Below are positions 43,792 through 51,417 of a stretch of DNA of 64,000 nucleotides, in pieces; within the stretch, counting starts at the first letter, position 1; the number at the start of each line of letters is the position of its first letter. The notes below the pieces were generated by a model. That model worked only from the letters and a program-made list of their open reading frames with translations. It was not told where the DNA came from and searched no databases. This DNA is from JAEUMD01 sp044222395. Lineage in GTDB: Bacteria; Pseudomonadota; Alphaproteobacteria; Rhizobiales; Hyphomicrobiaceae. The stretch is from contig JBGANK010000016.1 in the NCBI GenBank assembly GCA_044222395.1, forward strand, positions 1 through 64,000, in the 5' to 3' direction. Made by a program: the position numbers and the translations under genes.

Positions 43792-45453
43792 TTATTCCGC
43801 GGCCTGCGGACGCAGCTCGGGAGCCGCCGCGACAGGCGGCTGGTCCTTCGCATCGACGGGCTCATCGCCACGGACCGTGCGCCATATGTTGTAGGCCATG
43901 ATCAGCGAGCCGAGCACGAACAGCAGGCCGCCGATGGCGCGGATGATGTAGAACGGATGCATGGCTTCGACGGTCTCGACGAACGAGTAGGTGAGGAAGC
44001 CGAGCTTGTCATAGGCGCGCCACATCAGGCCCTGGAGGATGCCGGACACCCACATCGCGGTGATGTAGAGCAGGATGCCGAGCGTGGAGATCCAGAAGTG
44101 CCACTCCACGAGCTTCAGCGAATAGAGGGCCTTGCGCTTCCAAAGCCACGGAACGAGGCAGTAGATGGCGCCGAACGACACCATGGCGACCCAGCCGAGC
44201 GCGCCGGAGTGGACGTGTCCGATGGTCCAGTCGGTGTAGTGCGAGAGCGAGTTCACCGCCTTGATCGACATAAGCGGACCTTCAAAGGTCGACATGCCGT
44301 AGAAGGCGACGGAGACCGCGAGCAAACGCACGACGGGATCGGTCCTGAGCTTGTCCCAGGCGCCCGACAGCGTCATCAGGCCGTTGATCATGCCGCCCCA
44401 TGACGGCATCCACAGGACGATCGACATGGTCATGCCGAGCGTCTGCGCCCATTCAGGAAGTGCCGTGTAGTGGAGGTGGTGCGGGCCCGCCCAGATGTAG
44501 AGGAAGATCAACGTCCAGAAGTGCACGATCGACAAGCGATAGGAGTAGACCGGACGCTCGACCCGCTTGGGCACGAAGTAATACATGATGCCGAGGAAGC
44601 CCGCGGTGAGGAAGAAGCCTACGGCGTTATGGCCGTACCACCACTGGGTCATCGCATCCTGTACGCCGGCAAAGACGATGTAGCTCTTGGGTTCGAAGAG
44701 GCTGATCGGGATGGTTGCATTGTTGACCAGATGCAGCATCGCGACGGTGACGATGAAGGCGAGGTAGAACCAGTTGGCCACGTAGATGTGGGGCTCCTTG
44801 CGCTTCCACAGCGTGCCCAGGAACACCAGCAGGTAGACCACCCAGACGATCGTCAGCCAGAGGTCGGCGTACCACTCGGGTTCCGCGTATTCCTTGCCCT
44901 GGGTGATGCCGAGCAGATAGCCGGTGCCGGCGATGGCGATGAAGACGTTGTAGCCCCAGACGATGAAGTAGGGCGACCAGCGGCCAGCCAGTCGCGCCTG
45001 GCTGGTGCGCTGCACGACGTAGAGCGAGGTGGCGAGAAGGACGTTGCCGCCGAAGGCGAAGATCACTGCGGAGGTGTGCAGCGGGCGCATGCGGCCAAAG
45101 CTCGTCCATGGCAGGTCCAAATTCAATGCCGGGTAGGCCAGCTGCCAGGCGATGATGTCACCGACCAGAAATCCGGCAATGCCCCAGAAGACGGAGGCAA
45201 CGACGGCGACGCGAATCGGTCCGTCCATGTAGCCATTGGAGTCGGTCAACTTGAGCGGTGTCGCGCCGAATGCGTGCGTGATGATGTAGAAGGCTGCGAT
45301 CGCACCTGCGAGCGCCAGCACCACGCCGTGAAACGCCATTGCGGGATCGCTGGTCTTCATTGCGATCATGGCGCCGACCAATGCGACGAGACCGCCCCCC
45401 GCGACAGCAAGCGCGTCGGAGAACGCGTGCCTCTCGACCGTTGTGTCTGTCAT
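43792..45453 (-). CDS. ccoN: cbb3-type cytochrome c oxidase catalytic subunit I
   Basis: A 553-residue heme-copper oxidase of the C family, with 12 or more transmembrane helices. The CuB and heme ligands lie in QWWYGHNAVGFFLTAG, GAPHHLHYTALPEW and VHSGALGWVAM. It reduces oxygen to water at very low oxygen tension. The first gene of the operon, it starts at the ATG 45451-45453 behind GAGGAA. A perfect FNR/FixK box lies about 96 bases before it, so expression should rise when oxygen falls. Confidence 0.96.
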   Translation of the reverse strand: MTDTTVERHAFSDALAVAGGGLVALVGAMIAMKTSDPAMAFHGVVLALAGAIAAFYIITHAFGATPLKLTDSNGYMDGPIRVAVVASVFWGIAGFLVGDIIAWQLAYPALNLDLPWTSFGRMRPLHTSAVIFAFGGNVLLATSLYVVQRTSQARLAGRWSPYFIVWGYNVFIAIAGTGYLLGITQGKEYAEPEWYADLWLTIVWVVYLLVFLGTLWKRKEPHIYVANWFYLAFIVTVAMLHLVNNATIPISLFEPKSYIVFAGVQDAMTQWWYGHNAVGFFLTAGFLGIMYYFVPKRVERPVYSYRLSIVHFWTLIFLYIWAGPHHLHYTALPEWAQTLGMTMSIVLWMPSWGGMINGLMTLSGAWDKLRTDPVVRLLAVSVAFYGMSTFEGPLMSIKAVNSLSHYTDWTIGHVHSGALGWVAMVSFGAIYCLVPWLWKRKALYSLKLVEWHFWISTLGILLYITAMWVSGILQGLMWRAYDKLGFLTYSFVETVEAMHPFYIIRAIGGLLFVLGSLIMAYNIWRTVRGDEPVDAKDQPPVAAAPELRPQAAE

Positions 45454-45548
45454 TTTAATTCCTCGCCTTGTCGTAAGAATTTGCTGCGAAAATCATACTA
45501 CTATTTTCGAAGCATCGCCCCGAGTGGCCTTTCGGCTTAGGGACTTCA

Positions 45549-45562
45549 TTGATGATAATCAA
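45549..45562. promoter_or_regulatory. FNR/FixK box (anaerobox) of ccoNOQP
   Basis: The sequence TTGATGATAATCAA is a perfect TTGAT-N4-ATCAA palindrome, the binding site of FNR and FixK. Its centre is about 102 bases before the ccoN start. A class II promoter would then start roughly 60 bases before ccoN. The likely activator is the FixK-type gene at 46712. Confidence 0.9.
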
Positions 45563-45822
45563 CATGTGTTCGAAAGAACGTATGTTGATTTGTGGAATCT
45601 TGGCTGAGAGCCCCGAATGTGAGCCGTTTGCGCATGTTCGGCGAATGGTCGCAGGCGACTTTGCTTCTGGTTCCTCGTTTGCTGCGATTTCCGATCCGAG
45701 CGCTGATCTGCGTTTCGAAGCGATTGATGTTATACACGAGAACCGAGCCGCGGTAGGCGAAAGTCCACACGATCGCTGCCGCGGCGGAGGGGCCGCAACT
45801 GCAAGCTGAAATCGCGGACATT

Positions 45823-45846
45823 GTATCTTCGTATCTTCGTATCTTC
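45823..45846. repeat. Short tandem repeat GTATCTTC x3
   Basis: Three perfect consecutive copies of the octamer GTATCTTC lie between ccoN and its upstream neighbour. This is a possible slippage site. Confidence 0.7.
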
Positions 45847-45962
45847 GCAGCGTCTCGGCTTGGATGTTGGCTGGTATACCACCACAATTGCAGGCGCAAG
45901 TCATGGATCCGTACCGTGATCGGAGCTGATAGGGGTGAACTGCCAAGCGCGCCCCTTTTTGT

Positions 45963-46571
45963 TCATTGTGCCTCGACACGCGGCTCCCGTGCGAGTGGTG
46001 CTGCGGCGGGGTCGCCAATCGCTGAGATGCTCGAAGGCCAAGGCTCTGGTGCGCCTGCGGGCGTGCGCGTTTGATGCGTGAGTATGCCGGCTGCGGCGTG
46101 GTTGAGCATCAGACCGCAGATCGCCTGCTGCTCTGCGAATGTGTCGGCACGGATCACGAGAATGGAACCGCCGATCGACAAATGTGCCATCAGCCGGCGG
46201 CTCTGGCGGCCGATTGCTGGAAGATCGTTGACGCTGGCGGCGGCACGATCACTTGCGCATGTGCCGCAATGAGGTTCGCCTTCAACCAAGCTTGCGGCGC
46301 GCGGAAGTACGGCTGAGAGCCAGTCGCCATCGCTTCGGCTGTCGTCCAATTTGACACGTTCAATCGCAAGGTCGCGTTCAAGCCGTTCGGTGCGCCGTCG
46401 AGAAAATGCGTCACTGTCGATGCTGGCGAATAGTCGCGCGGTCTGCAGGGCGACGCCCATCTGCCGAAGCTCTGTCATCATGGTTTCGACAGGAGCCACG
46501 CCGTCGAACAGTCCAATGGCCAGCGTCAGCCTTCCGGCGGCTGACGGGGGCTCCTGGGAATGCGTGGGCAT
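45963..46571 (-). CDS. Hypothetical protein between fixK and ccoN
   Basis: A 202-residue soluble protein. The N-terminal half starts with a beta-alpha unit (GRLTLAIGLFDGVAPVETMMTELRQMGVAL). The second half has the strand-rich LMAHLSIGGSILVIRADTFAEQQAICGLMLNH and a low-complexity Ala/Pro tail. This pattern (ferredoxin-like, two related halves) resembles DUF1269-type or heat-induced stress proteins, but I could not assign a family. It is on the same strand as fixK and ccoN, so it may belong to the low-oxygen regulon. Confidence 0.6.
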   Translation of the reverse strand: MPTHSQEPPSAAGRLTLAIGLFDGVAPVETMMTELRQMGVALQTARLFASIDSDAFSRRRTERLERDLAIERVKLDDSRSDGDWLSAVLPRAASLVEGEPHCGTCASDRAAASVNDLPAIGRQSRRLMAHLSIGGSILVIRADTFAEQQAICGLMLNHAAAGILTHQTRTPAGAPEPWPSSISAIGDPAAAPLAREPRVEAQ

Positions 46572-46612
46572 AATGCTAACTGCCGATAGGTTGCCGCATC
46601 TTGTCTAGTGTC

Positions 46613-46671
46613 GTGATCGCGAAATTCGTCTCATTCTGCAGCCCTCTCCGAACGAATTTCGCGATCATCAC
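46613..46671. repeat. 15-bp perfect inverted repeat downstream of fixK
   Basis: The left arm GATCGCGAAATTCGT (46615-46629) is the exact inverse complement of ACGAATTTCGCGATC (46652-46666), with a 22-base loop and further partial pairing outside. It sits between the stop of fixK and the next gene. There is no T-tract. It could be a terminator-like hairpin, a repeat or an operator. Confidence 0.75.
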
Positions 46672-46711
46672 GCTGGCGCGTGGCGACGTACAATGCCGCG
46701 ATCTGATGCGT

Positions 46712-47431
46712 TCAGTCCTCCGCGAGCTGGCGCAGGGCTGCCGCATCGCGAATGATCACAGTTGTGGTGCGGGGCAATGCAATAACCCCGCTGCGCTTGA
46801 GCTTGGAAAATGTGCGACTGACCGTTTCGATCGTAAGTCCCAGATAGTCGCCGATGTCGACGCGGGTCATCGGCAGCTCGAAGCGCGAGGCATCGCCACC
46901 CACGTCGCCATTGCGACGGGCAAGGGCGAGCAGGAATACGGCCATGCGTGCGTCTGCCGATTTGGCGGCGAGACAGAGCAGGTGCTCGCGCGTCATGGCC
47001 AATTCGTCAGCGGCAAGCTTGAGCAAGCGCTTGGCGAAGCCGGGTCGCGACTCGATCATCTGATTGACGAGATGACGGGGGATGCGCCGCGAGCGCACCT
47101 TGTTTAGTGCCTGAGCGCTGAAGGTTTGTGTGCCGGTGCAGCAATAGCCGATCAAGTCACCGGGAAAATAGAAGGAGACGACGTGACGGTGGCCGTCGGG
47201 CAGCAGCCGATACGCGCACACCACGCCTTCCACCACTTCGAGCAGGTGTGATGCTTCGTCTCCCTCAAGGAACAAGTCTTCGCGAGGGGCGTATATGGAG
47301 GTCGTCGTCTGCAGCGTGCTGTCGAGGATGATGTCATCGTTGACGCCCGCGCTGCGTGCCATGAGCTTGCTGGGACGCACCTGAGGCTGTGCTTCGCGGA
47401 CAGGCTCGGGAGTAACAGTCATGGCCAGCAT
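46712..47431 (-). CDS. fixK: Crp/Fnr-family regulator, FixK type
   Basis: A 239-residue Crp/Fnr transcription factor. A cyclic-nucleotide-binding-like beta barrel (about residues 40-125) and a dimer helix lead to the winged helix with IETVSRTFSKLKRSG. Glu202, Ser205 and Arg206 match the ExxSR contacts of FNR and FixK to TTGAT sites. The N-terminal cysteine cluster of FNR is absent, so it does not carry an Fe-S oxygen sensor and fits FixK. It should activate ccoNOQP through the perfect box at 45549. A second ATG lies 9 bases downstream. It is divergent from the OmpR-type regulator. Confidence 0.88.
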   Translation of the reverse strand: MLAMTVTPEPVREAQPQVRPSKLMARSAGVNDDIILDSTLQTTTSIYAPREDLFLEGDEASHLLEVVEGVVCAYRLLPDGHRHVVSFYFPGDLIGYCCTGTQTFSAQALNKVRSRRIPRHLVNQMIESRPGFAKRLLKLAADELAMTREHLLCLAAKSADARMAVFLLALARRNGDVGGDASRFELPMTRVDIGDYLGLTIETVSRTFSKLKRSGVIALPRTTTVIIRDAAALRQLAED

Positions 47432-47777
47432 GAAACGGCCTCCGGTTCGTTGCTTCGCGTCGGCACATGCAAGCAGTGTCCTGTCGCACTGATTTGCGTC
47501 AATTGTAACTAAATGTATTCGATTGTAATGGACAGATCGCGTCGCTTCATGCTGGCATGCCGAGCGCGATCGCGAGGCCGTGGGGCGCCCCGTGTCGGGC
47601 TGTCACCCGGCGTGAGCGGGCCAGCCGGACGGTTTGTGGTCTCGTTGTCTGCGAGGGTGCTTGAGACTTCGGCGATGCGGATTGCTTCAACAAGGACTGT
47701 GCTGAGCGTGCAAGACCATGGGCTGCGGAGACAGGAGCCATGACAACGCGTTCGACAGGCGGCATGAGCACAAGCGA
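47432..47777. other. Divergent fixK/OmpR-regulator promoter region
   Basis: A 346-bp region between divergent fixK and the response regulator gene. It contains the triple 10-bp-period repeat at 47504-47529 and a short upstream frame (47740-47781) that overlaps the regulator start. No other gene is supported. Confidence 0.7.
47504..47529. promoter_or_regulatory. Triple direct repeat upstream of fixK, candidate FxkR K-box
   Basis: On the plus strand TGTAAC (47504-47509), TGTATT (47514-47519) and TGTAAT (47524-47529) are spaced exactly 10 bases apart. Read towards fixK they are ATTACA, AATACA and GTTACA, each followed by 4 other bases. OmpR-type regulators bind such one-turn direct repeats. I recall that the R. 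etli FxkR site (K-box) before fixK is also made of GTTACA-like repeats. The site is about 70-100 bases before the fixK start, in the right place for activation. Confidence 0.7.
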
Positions 47778-47781
47778 ATGA
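47740..47781 (+). CDS. Possible 13-residue upstream ORF overlapping the OmpR-type regulator
   Basis: The ATG at 47740, with GGAG nine bases before it, opens a 13-codon frame (MTTRSTGGMSTSE). Its TGA (47779-47781) overlaps the regulator start ATG as ATGA. The regulator start itself has only a weak ribosome binding site, so coupling is plausible. It may be a chance frame. Confidence 0.3.
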   Translation: MTTRSTGGMSTSE

Positions 47782-48524
47782 ATGAATCGAACCGCGCTCA
47801 CATCCTGATTGTCGAAGACGATCAGAAGGTGCGGCTGCTGCTGCGCCGCTGCTTCGAAGGTGAAGGATTTCGCGTCACCGAAGCGGCGCGCGGTGCGGAT
47901 GTGGCGCGCGTGATCGCGGCTGGCGACGTCGATCTGGTGACGCTCGACCTGACGCTGCCCGATACCGACGGTCTCAGCGTGGCACGCCAGGTTCGCGAGC
48001 ATTCTGCGGTCCCGATCATCATGGTGACCGGGAAGGGCGAGATGATCGACCGCGTGATCGGTCTTGAGATTGGCGCCGACGACTACATCGCCAAGCCATT
48101 TCATCTGCGGGAAGTCCTGGCGCGCGTGCGAGCCGTGCTTCGCCGGACGCGTGAGGCGCCCCGGCCGCAATCCCATTCGACCGCAGATGCTGGCGTGCAG
48201 CGCTTCGACCGATGGGTGCTCGACCGCCAGCGGCGCGAGCTGCGGGGCGAGGACGACCAGCCTTGCGCGCTCACCACTTCAGAGTTCGGGCTGCTCGAGA
48301 TCTTCGTGGATCATCCAAACCGGGTTCTGTCGCGCGATCAGATCATGGATCTGCTCAAGGGGCACGAGTGGTCGCCCATGGATCGCAGCATCGACAATCT
48401 GGTGGCGCGGCTGCGGCGCAAGATCGATGCAGCCGATAGCGGTCCAAGCCTGGTCAAGACGGTGCGGGGGCTCGGCTACATCTTCACCGCGCAGGTCAAG
48501 ACCGTAAGAAGCGCTGCGAGTTAG
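47778..48524 (+). CDS. fxkR: OmpR/PhoB-type response regulator, FxkR-like
   Basis: A 248-residue response regulator. The receiver domain (residues 6-120) has the acidic pair VEDD, the phosphoacceptor Asp57 in TLDLTLPD and the lysine in YIAKPF. The C-terminal winged helix (about 140-245) carries LTTSEFGLLEIFVDHPNRVLSR and RSIDNLVARLRRKID. Its position next to a hybrid FixL-like kinase and divergent from fixK corresponds to FxkR, the regulator that takes the place of FixJ in Rhizobium etli. FixJ is a NarL-type protein, so this is not FixJ. Its 3' end overlaps the 3' end of the kinase gene by 4 bases. The start could also be the in-frame ATG at 47718. Confidence 0.85.
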   Translation: MNESNRAHILIVEDDQKVRLLLRRCFEGEGFRVTEAARGADVARVIAAGDVDLVTLDLTLPDTDGLSVARQVREHSAVPIIMVTGKGEMIDRVIGLEIGADDYIAKPFHLREVLARVRAVLRRTREAPRPQSHSTADAGVQRFDRWVLDRQRRELRGEDDQPCALTTSEFGLLEIFVDHPNRVLSRDQIMDLLKGHEWSPMDRSIDNLVARLRRKIDAADSGPSLVKTVRGLGYIFTAQVKTVRSAAS

Positions 48525-50491
48525 CCTGCCTCGGCGGAAGAGGGCATCCTCGCGATCGCAGCAGCTATCGAGCGAGCGAGTTCGGCTTGGCTGTAGGGCT
48601 TGCGCAACAGCAAGGGTGAGGGGCCGTCGGCCTCGGCGGCGCGCAGCATCTCCTCGGCGTATCCGGTGGTCAGCAGAACCGGGATGTGCCCGAAATGTTG
48701 CGTGACCTCGCGGGCCAGTTCGAGACCTGACATGCCGCCGGGCATGACGACATCGGTGAAGACGAGGTCAAAGTCGGATCGTTCTGCCAGCTGCTCCAGC
48801 GCGGCTATCGCGTTGGAGGCGTCGGCGACGACATAGCCAAGCTCGGTCAGGCGACGACAGGTGAGCCGGCGGACATTCTCGTTGTCCTCGACGACCAGGA
48901 CGCGGCGACCGACGCCGCTGGGAATATCCTTGCGTGCCGGCGCAGTTGAGGTGGTTACCGCGGGGCTCGGTGTGGCGGGTAGGAACAGTTCCACCGTCGT
49001 CCCACGACCAGGTGCGCTGGAGATCGTTGCGTGACCGCCCGATTGCTTGACGAAGCCATAGATCGTGGCGAGGCCGAGGCCCGTTCCCCTTCCGGTGGTG
49101 CCACTGCTCTTGGTGGTGAAGAACGGCTCGAATGCGCGGGTCTTCACCTCCGGCGTCATGCCATGGCCGGTGTCGGAGACTGAAAGCACGACGTAGCGCC
49201 CCGGCGTGATTTCCGGAGTGTCGGCGGTCGCCTTCGCGTCGAGGAAGCTGTTGCGCGTTTCGATCAGCAGCCGGCCACCCCTGGGCATCGCGTCACGTGC
49301 GTTGATGGCAAGATTGAGGACCGCGTTCTCGACCTCGCCTGGGTCCACTTCCGTCAAGGCCAGGTCGCCGGCGAGCGACGTCGATACGTCGATGTCCTCG
49401 CCGATCGCGCGGCGGAGTATCTCCAACAGGCCGAGCACGAATTCATTGAGATTGATGCTGCGGGTCTCGAGCAGCTGGCGGCGACCGAATGTCAACAGCC
49501 GGTCGGTCAGGCGAGCACCGATCTCGGCGGCCTCTCGCGCCTCGCGCGCCAGGGCCAAAGTCGTCTCGTTGCTATCCAAACGCATCTCCAGCAGCTCGAC
49601 GTTGCCGATGACGACCGTCAGGATGTTGTTGAAGTCATGGGCGATGCCGCCGGTGAGCTGACCGATCGCCTCCATGCGCTGGGCCTGCATCAGCTGGGCC
49701 TCCTGGCGGCGCTCGGCAGAGATGTCGCGGATGAGGTCCAGATAGCCCAAGGAGCGCTTCGATGCGGTCTCGATGACGGTGGAGGATAGCGTGCCGGGAA
49801 ACACTTCGCCATTGCGGCGGCGGAAGTCTACGGCGCGAACGGGGTTGCCGCCGGTGGGGTCGCAATGTCCTGCGCGGCGTGCGCACTGGTCGATCCAGTC
49901 ATCGCGGCGCGCGAAGATCGGTTCCATCGTGTGGCCAGTCAGATCCTCGGTCACGTAGCCGAAGACGCGGGTGAAGGCCGGATTGACGGTGCGGACGTTG
50001 TGCGCCGGATCGGTAATGACGACGGGGTCGGGAAGGCAATCGTAGACGGCGCGAAAGAGGGCCTGCTGATGGGCAAAGCGCTCCTCCGCCGCCTTCTGCT
50101 TCGACAGGTCGATCAGGACACCGGTGAAGAAGCGCTCTTCGCCGACGGCGAATTGGCCGATAGAAAGGTGCAGGGGAAAGAGGGCGCCATCCTTGCGCCG
50201 GCCGATCACATCGCGGCCGATGCCGATGATGCGGGTTTCTCCGGTCTTCAGGTAGCGCTTGAGGTAAGCGTCGTGATTGGCGCGATCCTCGCCATGGGTG
50301 AGGATGGAGACGTTCTGCCCGATCAGCTCGGAGGACTCGTAGCCGAACATGCTGCAGGCGGCACGGTTGACGGTGCGGATGATGCCTTTTGATGTGATGG
50401 ACAGGATGCCGGCCGAGGCGCTGGCGAGGATCGCGTCGAGGAGGAGGGCTTCGACGCCGGGTGTGTGCGATGTGTCTTGGTCGTGGCTCAT
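48521..50491 (-). CDS. Hybrid FixL-type heme PAS oxygen-sensor histidine kinase
   Basis: A 656-residue soluble hybrid kinase. PAS-A (about 12-135) reads HDAYLKRYLKTGETRIIGIGR. His73 and Arg93 are 20 residues apart, exactly as the heme ligand His200 and the oxygen-binding Arg220 of Bradyrhizobium FixL, and RRKDGALFPLHLSIG that follows also matches. PAS-B is at about 145-260. The HisKA box is LTGGIAHDFNNI with His285. The ATPase domain has NAVLNLAINARDAMPRGG and GTGLGLATIYGFV. The receiver at the C-terminus has Asp580 in TDVVMPGG. It has no transmembrane segments, unlike some FixL. It corresponds to hFixL of R. etli. It probably autophosphorylates when oxygen leaves the heme and passes phosphate to the OmpR-type regulator. 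Confidence 0.88.
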   Translation of the reverse strand: MSHDQDTSHTPGVEALLLDAILASASAGILSITSKGIIRTVNRAACSMFGYESSELIGQNVSILTHGEDRANHDAYLKRYLKTGETRIIGIGRDVIGRRKDGALFPLHLSIGQFAVGEERFFTGVLIDLSKQKAAEERFAHQQALFRAVYDCLPDPVVITDPAHNVRTVNPAFTRVFGYVTEDLTGHTMEPIFARRDDWIDQCARRAGHCDPTGGNPVRAVDFRRRNGEVFPGTLSSTVIETASKRSLGYLDLIRDISAERRQEAQLMQAQRMEAIGQLTGGIAHDFNNILTVVIGNVELLEMRLDSNETTLALAREAREAAEIGARLTDRLLTFGRRQLLETRSINLNEFVLGLLEILRRAIGEDIDVSTSLAGDLALTEVDPGEVENAVLNLAINARDAMPRGGRLLIETRNSFLDAKATADTPEITPGRYVVLSVSDTGHGMTPEVKTRAFEPFFTTKSSGTTGRGTGLGLATIYGFVKQSGGHATISSAPGRGTTVELFLPATPSPAVTTSTAPARKDIPSGVGRRVLVVEDNENVRRLTCRRLTELGYVVADASNAIAALEQLAERSDFDLVFTDVVMPGGMSGLELAREVTQHFGHIPVLLTTGYAEEMLRAAEADGPSPLLLRKPYSQAELARSIAAAIARMPSSAEAG

Positions 50492-51019
50492 TTCAGGCTC
50501 ATGTGCGCCAGGGCAGGCCTGCCGGCTTCAGGAAGCTTGGTGGTCGCATTAATCGATTGCGGCCCGGATTGCCAATGCCGTGGCAGGGGAGCTTGCGGGT
50601 AAAATCCTAATCCAAGCGGCATCAATTCCACAGGTGTAGCGCGTCGCCTTATTCAAATTCGTGGCCATTTGGCACTCCTTGCAGCGAATAACGCACTAGG
50701 TAAATCGGGTATCGCTTTTCCGGACGGTCGTTCAGTCGTCCAGGCAGTGTCTGGGTGGGGATGTTGAGCGCGCCTGGAAACTTCGCGAATTCAAAGTGTT
50801 GACCGATCCATCCCCGGCCGCTTCCAGGCGATTAAGCTTTATTCAATCTCCTGGGCGCCCAATTTAGAGGCGGCAGCGTGCTCTGAACTTGATCTTGAGC
50901 AGTCGGATTCGAGTCGCTTAGCTTTCATTGCACAAGAAGCAGTCGGATTGGGACGAACGCCCTGGTGATGCTGATCCCGCAGCGATGCGGCGGGATGAAC
51001 ACAACTAGGAGATCGTTCG
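50492..51019. other. Intergenic region upstream of the hybrid kinase
   Basis: A 528-bp divergent region between the kinase and a small conserved gene. It contains a 7-bp hairpin at 50974-50996 before the small gene and no FNR box. The word GCAGTCGGATT occurs twice (near 50899 and 50938). No gene is supported. Confidence 0.5.
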
Positions 51020-51226
51020 ATGATCGAAATCGTGATGTCCGTCTGCTTCATAGACGAACCCGCCAAGTGCGAGGACGTGCGTCTCAACTTCATGGCCGAG
51101 GCGGTGACGCCGCATCAATGCATGATGTATGGCCAGCACGAGATCTCGAAGTGGATGGAAGGCCATCCCAAGTGGCGCATTCAGCGCTGGCGGTGCGGGA
51201 CGGCCAAGCAGATGGCGAAGGCTTGA
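51020..51226 (+). CDS. Small conserved protein of unknown function
   Basis: A 68-residue protein: MIEIVMSVCFIDEPAKC, then EAVTPHQCMMYGQHEISKW and a basic end HPKWRIQRWRCG. Small proteins of this pattern are common in Hyphomicrobiales genomes, as I recall, without a known role. Four cysteines (three in the first half) and the aromatic-basic end may suggest metal or nucleic acid binding. It has a good ribosome binding site (TAGGAGA) before the ATG at 51020. Confidence 0.75.
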   Translation: MIEIVMSVCFIDEPAKCEDVRLNFMAEAVTPHQCMMYGQHEISKWMEGHPKWRIQRWRCGTAKQMAKA

Positions 51227-51417
51227 GGCGGAGCGGAGCGCTGGGCAGCGGATCGCCGAAACGCGACCCAATCCTGATAACCGCAAGTTCTGCAGCCGAG
51301 TTCCCGCGTGGACGCGTTCGTCTTATCGTTTCATAGCGGGCTGCCGCTACACGCTGCGGCATCTGCCTCGGAAGTCGTCGACGTCAATCGTTTCAAGCGT
51401 CTGAAGGCCCGCGACAT

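Larger units (their letters stand above)
45454..45962. other. Regulatory region upstream of ccoN
   Basis: A 509-bp region between ccoN and the next gene upstream, both on the minus strand. It contains the FNR/FixK box at 45549-45562 and three tandem copies of GTATCTTC at 45823-45846. No gene is supported. A short frame that begins inside the FNR box does not look coding. Confidence 0.7.

Noticed and set aside
47778..48524. FixJ as identity of the response regulator beside the heme kinase
   Set aside because: The output domain is an OmpR/PhoB winged helix, not a NarL/FixJ-type helix-turn-helix.
50660..50690. Possible sigma-54 promoter (TTGGCACTCCTTGCA)
   Set aside because: The spacing between the GG and GC elements is two bases too short for a -24/-12 promoter.
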